DNA of 64,000 nt from Onchocerca volvulus. Its lineage: Eukaryota; Nematoda; Chromadorea; Rhabditida; Onchocercidae. A model generated the notes under the pieces. The model saw nothing but the letters and a program-made list of their open reading frames with translations. It made no database searches and had not been told where the DNA came from. Shown in pieces: positions 26,701 through 38,900 of the stretch. Location of the stretch: contig HG738137.1 of NCBI GenBank assembly GCA_000499405.2, positions 20,112,603 to 20,176,602 of the forward strand, given 5' to 3'. Both the position numbers and the translations under genes were made by a program. Positions within the stretch are counted from its first letter, which is position 1. Every line of letters begins with the position of its first letter.

Positions 26701-28374
26701 ACTGCAGATCTTGAAAGGACCATACAAATTCAAATGAATTACAGATCACTTTTCTTACCAAGTTTGGATTTTCTAGAATATTGCATGCAATTTTAAAATA
26801 GTGAATTATAGGATGCTTGGAAGTTTCGGTTCTGCAGGATAATAGTTGGAAAGTATGAAATGAGTTTAGAACAAATAAACCCGAAATTGTCGGAACATAT
26901 TTACATTTACATCCAGGTCATCACATTAACATTTGACCATCTTTGTCCTGCAGAAAACGTCGAATGCCAAACACAACAATATTTGAATGAAATATTTATG
27001 ACAATATTACGGATATATAATATAATATTACAAACAACAAGAAAATAAGACTTCTTTTTTTCTCCTTTTGCGCAAAATTAGAATTCAAATTGCAAAAAAT
27101 CAAATAATCATTGGAATTGATAGTTGTATATGTCGCACTATGCAACAGTTTAAAAATCTAACATATATTCTTTAAAACATATAACTTCTCTGGGATTTAT
27201 TAACTCCAACTGCAGAACTACAAACAATGAAAACAATGGGGAACAGTAATATAATAAATAGCAAATACGGTTCAAGCTTCGATCGAAATTCTCAGACTTC
27301 TGAAATTCTTACTTTCCTTTTGTCTGGAAATTCATGTTTGGGGAATACCGCTATATTAAAACACGCATATACTTTTTTTTTTTTTTTTTTTTCTACTGAT
27401 ATCCAAATGACTAAAGCTGTGAACATGTAAATACATACATAAATAACACAGAAATAGAAGCAGATTATAGCAATAGTCCGCAACAGAACAGATTTATATA
27501 GTCTGTATTTCTGATTTTTGAGCGACGAAGAACATTACGTCAATTTTCTTCTGCAAAAATCTGACCCCTTAAATCAAACAATTGGATACTCTCATTGTTA
27601 TTCATTAATCAACTTTTTCGAGAATACAAAGTCTGAAATAAATGAGGTGACTTTTAGAAGTAAATCACTTCTTTATTTTTGTAAAAGTTAGTACTAATTT
27701 TTAAAACTCTAATTTTTTCATGAATTTCAATCTCTAGATTATTTTGATGAACTTTGCCTTGTCCATGAATCTAACTGCTAAGTATTCGTGTTTCTAGTAT
27801 GAAAAAAAAAAGGTTGAAACGAAGGCAATAAATAATAAAATATGAAAAAAAATTCATTTTACAATTTACAAGTGATTGTTTTTTTTAATTTTCCTAGTGT
27901 ACAAACCATAGATACGTACATAATCGTATGTCAAAAGAAACAAAGTAGCCCATATGTTATTATCAAGTAACAGATGATAGCAGTATGTAAAATAAACGTT
28001 GCCAGGAAAAAAAAAGGAAAATATATTAAAACCGTCTTAATTTCATGAAGTTATAAAGAGTGGCAACAAATTGTTTAATTCTGCCATTTCTAAAGCACAA
28101 AAAGTGTTCAGATTGCACTCGTCAACAAATTCAATTCGAATTCTCGCTTTTATTCAGAAGAGGAATAAGAAAAAGATGTTAATTTCATGAAATATAATTT
28201 TTAAAATTAATTTCATTCCCACACGCCATTGCCGTTATTTCGGTGAAAAACCTAAAACCACGATTTACATTTTAGAAAAAATTATCCTGAAGAAAAAAAA
28301 AAAACTTCAGAAAAATTTTTCAGAATAAACATTCCTTGCATTACAGCAGCGATTCTTTGTTTTTCGAGATTATG

Positions 28375-31300
28375 TCAGTCCACTTTCACAGAAGCGTATA
28401 TTTTTTCCACGAAAAAGAATGCTGACAAGAAACCAACTGCTCCTAAAATTATATACGATCAAGAAAATAAAAAAATTTATTAAATAATACTTCTCCATTT
28501 TTATACAACTATATCTTATAATTCCCAAACAAAAGAGAAAGAATATCCTGAATTTAAATTTCATGTTACCAAATCGATGGTTTGATAGTGTGAGATTTAC
28601 AACATAGTAAAAATTACCAGTTGCCAAAAAGAACATGAAGACAATGATGAAAGTATATGAGAAATAAAGGATCGTTGACACAGTGCCTGTTATAGTTAGT
28701 TTCGCTATAAAGTAATGGATACAATAGATAAAAAGATATACTGCCGTAAAGCCTGAAGTTAAGAATGATCGCCACCACCAATGATAATCCTGCGAAATGT
28801 AGAAAATCTAATTTTTATGTATAAATATATATTCAATTCTCATGATTTTTGAATCTTCATTTTGTTAAGTGCTATAATAAAAGTGACTATTTTTTGATTT
28901 CATGATCACATGCGACTGCATTTTCATCAAATTTTCAATTTAGAAAAATTGAAATTTGAATTGAGCTTCCATCGCCTTTATTCAAACTTCACTTAACTCA
29001 GAAACTTCACTTTTTTAAATTTTGTAATAGAAACAGCGAGAACTTTCGTTGTTTTATCAAGTAACTTGATAAGTAATATATAATAATAAACGATACTGAA
29101 AACCACTAAAAATAATTCAATTTTTTACCTCAGCACATAAATGGAAATAGCAAAGAAGCACGGTAGCTTCACTGCATGTTATGAACAGGATCAAGAACAC
29201 AAGGAAGAGGAAACCAAACATGTAATAAGTTTGATGAGCCCTGAAACATATCGCATGCATTTAATAATGTTTCCGATAAAAAAGATAGCCGAATAAAGTC
29301 GCTGAAAAGAAGTTTGCAAAAACAGGTTCCAACTCTATTCTCATGTACGGAATTTCTTAAATGATATTTCGCGAATATAAATGAAAATATGCCTTCAAAA
29401 TACATGCACAAAAACTCACCAAATACTATTGAGAATAAAGAAAAGCTGAATGAAAATACATCCAAACGGAAGGATACCACCCATAAGCATCCCTGCAATT
29501 GGTTTCGTATAGAGTGATTGATCTGGTACTTGTCGCGGGATTTGATTTGTGCGCACTGGATGCTCGATTGGCTAAAAGATGAAAGGAAAATGAATAGAGA
29601 GCTTTTTCAGCTAGCAAGAAGGAAGTTCTTTTTCAGAAAATGATAAAGTGTAGAGACATTTGTTTCGTTAAATAGAATTTTAAAATATTTTAATGCTTCA
29701 ATGTGTCAAAGATTTCCAAATATGTATATGTAAGTATCTGGAAATTTATTCTAATAAACCATCTTATCAGAAATTCAATTATCACTCATTACTTTCATCT
29801 CATACATGATTTATAGATTTGCAGAATTGAGATGCGAGAAAGAATTGCTGGAGAATACTATAAATGAAAAAAAAAAAAATCAAAAATTGTTTTGAAAAGA
29901 CTATTTTGTGGACAAAAGATTTGCTTCAGTTCTTAATCAGAATTCTTAAAGACCAATAAAACAGTAATTCTTACACGTTTTTTGAAGCCAAAATAGGATC
30001 CAATAAAAGTTAGCGGTATAGAGACAAAAAGCCAAAGAAACAGAAGCACAATAAGAGTACCAAAAGGAACTGCTGCCGATGAACCTTTTGCCCACAGCAA
30101 AAGATTTGAAATGAAGAATATTGTGAACACGATTCTGCAATAAAGTACTTTCACTTTACATACGTCTTCGAAAAAAAAGTTTTATTGTAAGCCTAAATTG
30201 AAAACTGAGCGTGACGTTTTCCATGTCCATATAAATAAAATTATTAACTTTCCTAGTTCATTGAAAAACACTGGCAAAAATTAAAGAGTATAAACAAACC
30301 CAGGGACAAGAAAGCTCGTCATCAATACATTAGTCTTCCATGCTAGGCCATTCATCGCTGAAAATTGAAATGTTCTTTACCTTTTTTGAAATTTGGATAA
30401 TCAGATGATTCAAGTGTATGCCGTCTACTGTTAATACAATTTGTCTCGAACTTTCATGGGAAAAATACATAAATATACTACTGTTGTCGTTAATTAAAAA
30501 ATAGACTTCAAAGAAAAAAAAAAAAAAAAAAAAAGGTAAAAACATGTTGTCATATATTTTTCAAAGGTAAAAACATATTGTTATATTTTTATCAATTAAA
30601 TCATTCCAATATCTTCTTCTGAATAATAAATTAGACAACTAGAAGTAAATCATTTCAAAAAGTCTTACTTTTATAAAGTCTTGCAGACACATAACCAGCA
30701 ACAATACCAAAAAGAACATAGAAAACGAGTGCGAAAGTCATTAAAGATCCACGATTAGCTGGTGATAAGAAACCAAAACAGGCAAATACTATAAAACAAA
30801 GATCCAAATTTAAACTGATTATCCAGCTTACATAGTAAATTTTTCTGAATCTTTTTTATTCAATTCTACTGATGGCCGTGAAAATCTGGTAAAGTATCAA
30901 ACATTTTTTAAGTATTTGGAGATCATACAGCCAAGATTTCAGAAATCATGCAAGATAATCGTGATAAACCTATACCAAGAGTGATGGCAACCATAAATAG
31001 TACTTGACATCCACTACCCACAAATATAGAGAGAAACATAGCATGTCGCGGTGGACGAAAGACATCACCATGAACCAATTTCCAACCAAATTCTTCTTGA
31101 GCATCTTCCTCAAATTTTTCCGATTTTAAAATACGCATTTGAAATTATTGAAAAGATTTTCGAGGAAGATATAAGACTTTGAATAATTTATTGCTTTTTC
31201 CAACTTATTCGATTCGATGACGCAACTGTATACAAAAATCCAAAACTTGGCAAAGTGTATATTTTTTAAACAATAACTTTTTGTTCTAACTTCTGAATGT

Positions 31301-33865
31301 ATACTTCTTAATCTTTTTTAAGCAATGCTAGATACCTTTCATACTTAGGGTTACGGATTATAACTATAAAATATATTTAAAGAATGGGATTTAAAATTGC
31401 ATTTGTAAGAAATAAAATGAACCTCATTATCAAGCTGATTATATCGAATGATATCGCGATGTAGCGTCCGAAGAAGTATCATACCCACCTAAGATACTAA
31501 TATCATCATTTCATCATAAAAAAATTTAGTTTGTATGCATTAAGAAAGAAGACTTAGAATGAAAATCTACTTCATTCAACAATACATTCCTAAATAAGGA
31601 TGAAAAGAAAAAAACTCTATATTCAATTCTGAATCTAAGTTAAAGACAGAAGTTCTTCATGCGAAACAAAAAAGGATAAATCTCTTAATGTAAGAAAAAA
31701 ATTACCATTCCGGAGAGGAATAAAACAATAACAAGTGAATTCAGGATTGAGAACCACTGAATATTAGAATGTGGAATTGAATCTAGAATATAATCCCATC
31801 GTGAAGACCATTTCACCTGAGTCGTCTGCAATTTTTTGTTACAAGCGAATATCAGAAATGACATCCTGGTAGAATAACTTAAATTGTAAAATCGCATAAA
31901 ATTATAAAATTGTAAAAATCGGGATTACACTAAAAATTCTAGTTTAAAATTAAAGCTAATGCCATCAATTTTTATGAAAAAATGCTTGAAAAAACAAACC
32001 TGCCACACAACAGAATATGTGTAGATAATGCTATCAGGTTTTTCATCAGACTTTATGGGGAATGGCTCTGCAGTGATTCCACAATCAAGCTTATCTTTTG
32101 CTTCATGTTTGATGCTGCGTGGTTGTACTTTAATGCGAATAATTCGACCCCCCACATGTTCTTCCAGAAAGTTTGGATCTTGACTCATATTACGATACTC
32201 GATAAGGATATCCACGTGATTAAAGATGTAATAGCTATCGGGCTGTCTGTAACGTGAATCTAAAACACACGCATCTTTCGGCTTACCATCACTTGTCACA
32301 TAACAACCCATCGGGAAACCTGTTGTACAAACATTCTGATTTTGTTGATTGATGAAGCAGAATGTCACTGGCATATTGTCTAATATCCTAAAACAAATTT
32401 CTATCAAATTATATATAAGGATAATTAATCTGACTGAATCGTCTTTTTCTTCTCCAACTATAAACAATAAACTATCATATACAATATAAATTTCTTAAAG
32501 ACCTCACCAGTTGTTCATAATATCATTTTATTTTGAATCGAGTTCAGTCCTGATTGTCATTGAAATGCTAATAAACGTTGCCATTTTTTAACCAGAAGCA
32601 TATCATATGTTGCGCGCTATTTATATATAAATCTTCACCAACAACTAATAAATACCATTAAATTTTAAATGATAATGGAAATAATTTGACAAAAAATACC
32701 AATGATGTTGATAATTTAATTTCATTCCTTTCCGAAGTAACCACATTTTTTTCCGAACATCTGGATCACTGTCTTCGTACTTTCTTTCACACAATAGACT
32801 ACACTGTTTTTGTTCATTGAAGCTTATCTAAAATTGCAAATTCAAAGACCAAATTCAATTATTTTAGAATAATTTTAACATATGTCTCTCAGTGTGTAGA
32901 ATAATATAGTACAGAGAGATGCTAAATGTGCATGGTTGTATGAATGCCTTTTTCAAATGAAGCTCAAAATAAAAGTCACCAAACTACTTTCAGTGTATAG
33001 ACAAATACGAGAAGATTACAAAGAGATACTTCGAAATAATTAGTAACGTCATAAACATTTGCATTTCAATTTCATCTCGAAAAAATTCGAACATGATGAA
33101 ATATAACAATGCTTAAATTAGTTCATACTTTATATGGGCTGGGTCTAATTCGTTCTCCGAACAATACTTGACCAAGATTCTCCACTGGAGACTCATCTTC
33201 ACTACCAATACAGAAATCAAAACTGAAATACAGTAGAAGGTAGTAGAGAAATTTTATGCATATAGGTGTTGTATATTGATTTAAAAATAAAACATTTGTA
33301 GTTATAAAACAGAGTGAAAGAATTAACCTGTGATATTCAAATGGAATGACACTTTGGTCGCTATCCAAACGATTCACGAAAAGAGTTACGTTACTCTAAA
33401 AACCAATAGTATTTCTTAAGATTCAGTGAAAGTTGTATTATTTTTATGAACAAATAAAATGTTTCAAAATCCCTTTACAGAGTAAGTGAAGCAAGTATAT
33501 GTAAGCGATACAGTTTCAAAAAATTCAATAGTGAATAAGTTTTGTGACACTGTATCTTAGGTGGTACTACAAACAAGTTGTACTTCTAATTGACCTAGTA
33601 GCTGCAATTGGGAATGCGATGTTATATTTTAACTAGAAGAATAATTATTAGCGATTTCATAATATATTTAAAGATATGGAAGTGAATCATACAATCATTT
33701 TTTAAGAAGATTTTTCAACTGAAATTCCGAAAGCAAAAAGCATACTGGACAAGATGGTTTCGCCATTTGCTTTTCACAGAAATTGACTGGTGCCAGGCCA
33801 GGCAAGTAAAAACCCATGCAAATATCTATGCAAATAGAAAAAAACGAAATGATCACCCTTCTCAT
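28375..33865 (-). CDS. TM9SF2: Transmembrane 9 superfamily member 2-like nonaspanin
   Basis: Fifteen exons: 33746-33865, 33328-33395, 33129-33222, 32700-32827, 32000-32387, 31706-31825, 31423-31488, 30976-31108, 30669-30788, 30300-30357, 29975-30134, 29420-29571, 29129-29240, 28618-28789 and 28375-28442. They total 652 aa plus stop, close to the family's usual 650-665. Visible landmarks in order: a signal peptide ([18 protein letters not shown]), [31 protein letters not shown], then [17 protein letters not shown] starting membrane segment 1. [84 protein letters not shown] and the C-terminal KVD follow. These are family hallmarks of the nine-span Golgi/endosomal TM9 proteins, which help sort membrane proteins. 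The weakest junction is between 31423 (donor GTTCAT) and 31108; using it restores the family sequence exactly. A polyadenylation signal lies about 220 bases downstream. Confidence 0.95.
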
Positions 33866-33886
33866 GTTGAATACCAAATCTTTGGC

Positions 33887-33888
33887 CT
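33887..33888 (-). promoter_or_regulatory. Candidate spliced-leader acceptor for the TM9SF2 gene
   Basis: TTCTATTTCAG on the gene strand ends 21 bases before the first exon's ATG (33865), with no in-frame ATG between. This fits nematode SL trans-splicing. A cis-spliced upstream non-coding exon is the alternative. Confidence 0.5.
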
Positions 33889-35917
33889 GAAATAGAAAGA
33901 AAGTGACATATAACGTCATTAAATTATGTATCAGTAATACAAAGTCATCCTGAAAAAGAAATAAGTTGATGAACAAATAACGTTTCACTCTTTTCTCCAG
34001 CAAAAAAAAACTTAACATAAGTGAATTTTAAATAAACACTCACTTCCTCATCTTTCATTGTATGCTTATTTTAATCTTCTATTTTTATAAATCTAAATCT
34101 TTCCTATATTTCAAGTTTTATAAAACTAATTTACAAACAGGACTAGATCAGTCACTATATAAACATATCTAAGTTCCTCTAAATTAATGATCACTGCGAT
34201 AAGGAATAGATCACAGAAATAGCTATCTGAAACTGTTCCAATAGTTCAAGTAATTAACGCATGCCTATTCTGGTGTTCAGTTACAATCACTGTCTTATTA
34301 ACATATTATTTCCTGCCTTGATGACGGAAACATCATAATTAATTATTTCTGCAAAAATAAAAAATAGAAAACCAAAAAAAGGAAAAATCTTTTTCCTCAC
34401 TTTTGAATTGAGAAGAAATTAACAAAAAATGTATAGAAATTTCCCCCAATTTACTTCTTGCTTTTCTACTTTTCTTTCCTTCCCTTACTGTTTCCTCCTT
34501 ATATATTGTTGTTGGAAAGGAATCACTTACTGAATTTAAGCAAAATATGAAAGTAATAATCTAAATTGATGAATTACGTGCTTTCGTTCTTTGGCCTACC
34601 AATTTTATAGAAAGAAGAAGCAAGCTATGGCAGCTGTTGCGAATTTTACGAATTTAAGATGAAATCTGTCACAGCTTACAAAAATAATAAAAATACAAAA
34701 AAAAAAAAAAAAAAACAATTCCGAAAAAACTGATAACATGCGGAATATATGGTAATCTTAAGAAAATAAGGACAAGGACATTTCAGGAATGAAGTTCATT
34801 GGTAATGTGACCATCCTTTGTCAAAATCCTACTTATCATACCATCATCCTCCATCAAGTCATCCGGACGATCTTATTCACTGGGGTCAGAAGAGAAACAT
34901 CATTTAACGCAGCCTATGGACATTGGATAATCGAAAGTTCGCTTCATCATAATAACAGACATTGCCGGCTGGAGTGATGCCAAGCCGAGAATGGTTTGTT
35001 GAGCAGACAGGTGAGGGAGACGTCAACTCTATCCTCTCCCATGTCCATATCATATCACTCCATTATTTATCATTCAGTGTTTACAATTCTTGCTGCCCTA
35101 ATTACTATGTTACTCGCTTAACATTCATGCATACGTTAGCTGAGTGTTCTTACGTCCCGTGTTACACGCTCGTAAATACGTAACACTTTTGTCACGTTAC
35201 ACTTAAGTGACAGTATAGTGGCAACTCGCTTAAATATGCACGTCCAAACTTCAAACCACTCGTATGATAACATAAAGACAACAGGATTTGAGAGCGGGAG
35301 GGAGAAGTACTGTAAACGAGGATAAAATATTTATCAACAAATCAAAGTACAGCAAGCCTTTCTTTCAAATGTTCTGCATAAATAAGTTGTCATAATCGCT
35401 TATAAAAATGGCATAAAATCATTTCTCGATTAATTATCTCTCTCCTTATAAATAACGAAATAAATAGCGGACACTTTTCACAGTTTCATTCGCGGTAATT
35501 GTGTTTATTCTATTATATTCGATTTAGCTTTCTTGCATCTGTCGATATCAAGTATTACATCAAATTTTACTAGCGCGATGAACAAAGAGGAGTGATAAAT
35601 GGCCAAAAAATCGCGATTTTACTCAATTTCCCTACAGTGAATTTATTTTCACAGCTAACAAAAGACTGACAATAAAATCAGAGATTTGTCCACCAACGAA
35701 GGAATGAGTGACATTGAACAAGCGCAATCTACTAACAGTACAATTCAATTATTTGCATGAAAATTTGGGTTTGTTGTCACCTTCACGACAACTATTTTAA
35801 ATAATCGCTAGCACGATAACGGAAGCAACTGTGGTGTTTCAATACAAGCGTAAAAAGATAGCTGCAAATAGTTCCAATTTACGAAACTTTTTGCAACCGA
35901 GGGTTTAATTCAAAATA
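33889..35917. other. Intergenic between the receptor gene and the TM9SF2 gene
   Basis: About 2 kb of AT-rich sequence lies upstream of the TM9SF2 gene and downstream of the receptor gene on the same strand. The gap is too long for the roughly 100-base spacing usual in a nematode operon, so the two are probably transcribed separately. I see no further gene; two short open frames near 34.8-35.2 kb have no recognisable content. Confidence 0.6.
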
Positions 35918-38900
35918 TTACTGCCCATATGAGCTATTAACAAATAATTCGAGTGTATCACCACTAAGTGGTTTACTAGCCGGATTGATAGTCATCGGTG
36001 GTCGACTATCATAAAGTACCGGCGATTGAAGAAGAATGATCAGGGTACCAAATATGTTGATTACGCTGAAAATCATCAGCATCAATCGATCCAATACCAT
36101 TGATACGTAGGACCAATCCTCCGATACCTGCATTTTTATCAATTTAAAAATTTGATAATCATCGAGAAAAGAAGAATACAATATGTTTCATTTCAAATTA
36201 TATATATATAAAACTTGGAATTAAAAAAAATCTTTAATGCCAGAAATTTTGCTGAAAAAAAAGACGCACTTGATCATCTTTCTTCATGGCCCGGAAATGA
36301 TCAGCAATAAAAGATACATTATCAATCATGCGACGAATTAAGTCAGGGTGCATCCCACGAAGTTGAGCCAACTGAGATAGTCGCATTTGGCCGTCGATTA
36401 GATTACTGATCGATAAGAAATAAGGACTTGCTCGACGAGATGTTGCGCTTGACAATAAATCTATAATAGAAATTTAAATTTTTGGTAATTCTTTTTCGAA
36501 TAGAAAGGACAAAAGCTTATTGAAATTTTAGGAAAATTTTTTATCGCAAAACCTGAAAATCTGTTTTTTTACGCGAAATACCTTCCAGAAGCTGCAAAAA
36601 ATTGCTAATGTAGACATTATAATGATAGGCATTACTTTTGTACATGGCTTATTTTCGAAATTTTAGTTTTTTCAACTAGAAATAATCAATTAAATACTTA
36701 AAGTGATTCTTTAATTGGATTTTCACTTGTATTTAATTGGCTTCAAGTCAAAAGAGCCCAAAAATCATTTGAAAAATCTGATTCACCTGATGATTTATTG
36801 CTGCTTTCCTCAAAAGTATCATCTTCTGGTGGTTTGATGAACAAATATTTGGGAAGTGTTTTCAGAAATACACGACGCATCCATTTCGGCATGGGATGAG
36901 TGGTACCAGCTCTGGAAAAAGACATGCACTCTCTTCCTGAATTAGTTCTCTCAAATATAAATTTAGATTCATTAATTTAAATACACTATTATATTAATGT
37001 AAAATATATATATATTAGATAAATCAAAAGGACCTGCGATTTATACACTATATCTATGGTAATATAAGAATTTCGGAGGGCTAAGTCTGGTTATAGATAT
37101 TCTTTAAAAGCATTAAAATTGATCGATCATTACATGAATATTGTGTACTTTTTTCTTAAAATTAAATCTTACAACATCATTTTTGCAAGTTTAAATTCAT
37201 TCCGCACAATTTGATTAATAGTTAAAATTACTTCTTACAATGACATGATGGAAAAATACAATGATAATAAGCCAAGTGTTTTTTAAATCTTTCCCCTTCC
37301 TTTTCAAGAAAGAAACACAATAAATACGTATGTGAATGGTGTGTCAGAAAAGAATTTTAAGAATTTAAAATTACTTAATGCAAATAAAAAAGATATTTTG
37401 CGTGAAGGCCAATTTTGATTTCATTTCTGATGAGAAATCGTTTTAAATAACATTTGAATATAGCGATATATTTATACCGAATTAATATATGTAATAAACG
37501 AACGATTTTTTCCGATGATCAGTAGCAACGAAGATGAATAGAATTGAAATGGAAAATATATTTAGAATAGCAATATTGTCAGATCTATTCTAATATTTCT
37601 TAAATTTATCTAACCTTTCTTTGCATAAGGAAGCAAAATTAATGTCATGGATCACCTATGAGTTAGACAGATTAAAAAACGGAATAAAAAAAAAAAAAAA
37701 GTTGATTTGTCTCAAAAAAAAAAAGTATTTCTTTCTTTTAAGTTTGACTTTCTGCTAATAGTTCATTACTCATTTGTGAAGTAACACAAATGAGTAGTGA
37801 ATTGTAGCAGGACGTAGCACAAAACTAGATAGTATGTACATAAAACTTTACAAAATAGACTTTTCAATCGTTTTTTGCCCTTAGATATTTTTAATGATTC
37901 AAGAGGTTTCGAGCATGGACTGTCCTAAACATTAACTTTTGAAGGTTACGTTTCTTTTCTGAGGTTCCATCATATCTTTATTGCATGATCGAACTGTTTA
38001 AGGTAAGATAGACAAAAAAAAAAACATACCGACGGTAATAGCTTACAGTGAGTACGGATAAGAAGATTGATGCCGAAACGAGAAACATGGTAAACAAGAG
38101 GTACTTTCCAATCAATGGTATCACCATTGATGTCGGAGGAATAAGATCAATAAGGACTAAATAAAACACAGTCAAAGTGACTAGTACTGCTATCGAAAAT
38201 GATATTTTGTGTTCAATACCCGGAATATAGAAAACGAAAGTTGTCAGGATCGCTGAAACGAAATAAAATAATGTAAATAGTGCAGTATATTTGTTATCAT
38301 ATTCCGAACGTGACAGCGGCACGATATTCATTCTTTTTTCTATGAATAAATTCCCGCTTTCTCTACAGTTTTCAATAAATTAACATTCGCAGAAGGGAAT
38401 TAACAGGAAATCACCTATCAGCATGCACGGAATGACCAGATTGACGGTGTAAAAAAGTGTTTTACGACGAATCGACAAATTGAAAGTAACATCGATATAA
38501 AATTCCTGTCCACAACAACCAGGATACAAGCGTTCATGTCGACGACTTGTTAAACTTATCAAATCCCATTCACGACTCCTAAATTCAGATTACATTGGCA
38601 AAAAGTTCCCGTCTATGAAGGCCCAAGTAAAAATTTCAACAAGCAAAAATGGATTGCCTTTCAAATTCTTAAAAAACGGAAAAAAAGTAAAACAGAGAAC
38701 TTACGGATAATAAGATGATAAATCCATCCCTTGTTCCAGAAATTGATATTCTTTTCCATTTTCATCATACTGTGTCTCGATGTTATCCGTTGGATTAGTC
38801 TTAAAAAACTTGTGTTTCAAAAAACAGCTTCGTTACAAATATTGCTGATGCTGTTTAGGATTTTGATTATTTATAAGAACTTTACTTGTGCATTTAGAAG

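Larger units (their letters stand above)
22593..28374. other. Upstream region of the GATA gene; no gene seen
   Basis: 5.8 kb without supported coding sequence lies between the start of the GATA gene and the 3' end of the TM9SF2 gene. Both are on the minus strand, so this is upstream sequence for the first and downstream sequence for the second. It holds clustered GATA motifs, scattered single ones (ACTGATAAAG near 24298), and long A or T runs. Open frames here are short and without domains. Confidence 0.6.

Noticed and set aside
29054..29072. Perfect 19-base palindrome TTATCAAGTAACTTGATAA in a TM9SF2 intron
   Set aside because: Contains paired GATA motifs, but one short palindrome inside an AT-rich intron is expected by chance; no conservation can be judged here.
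33866..34018. Upstream extension of the TM9SF2 first exon
   Set aside because: The frame stays open upstream, but the signal peptide starts at the 33865 ATG and a good acceptor lies just before it, so the extra residues are probably untranslated.
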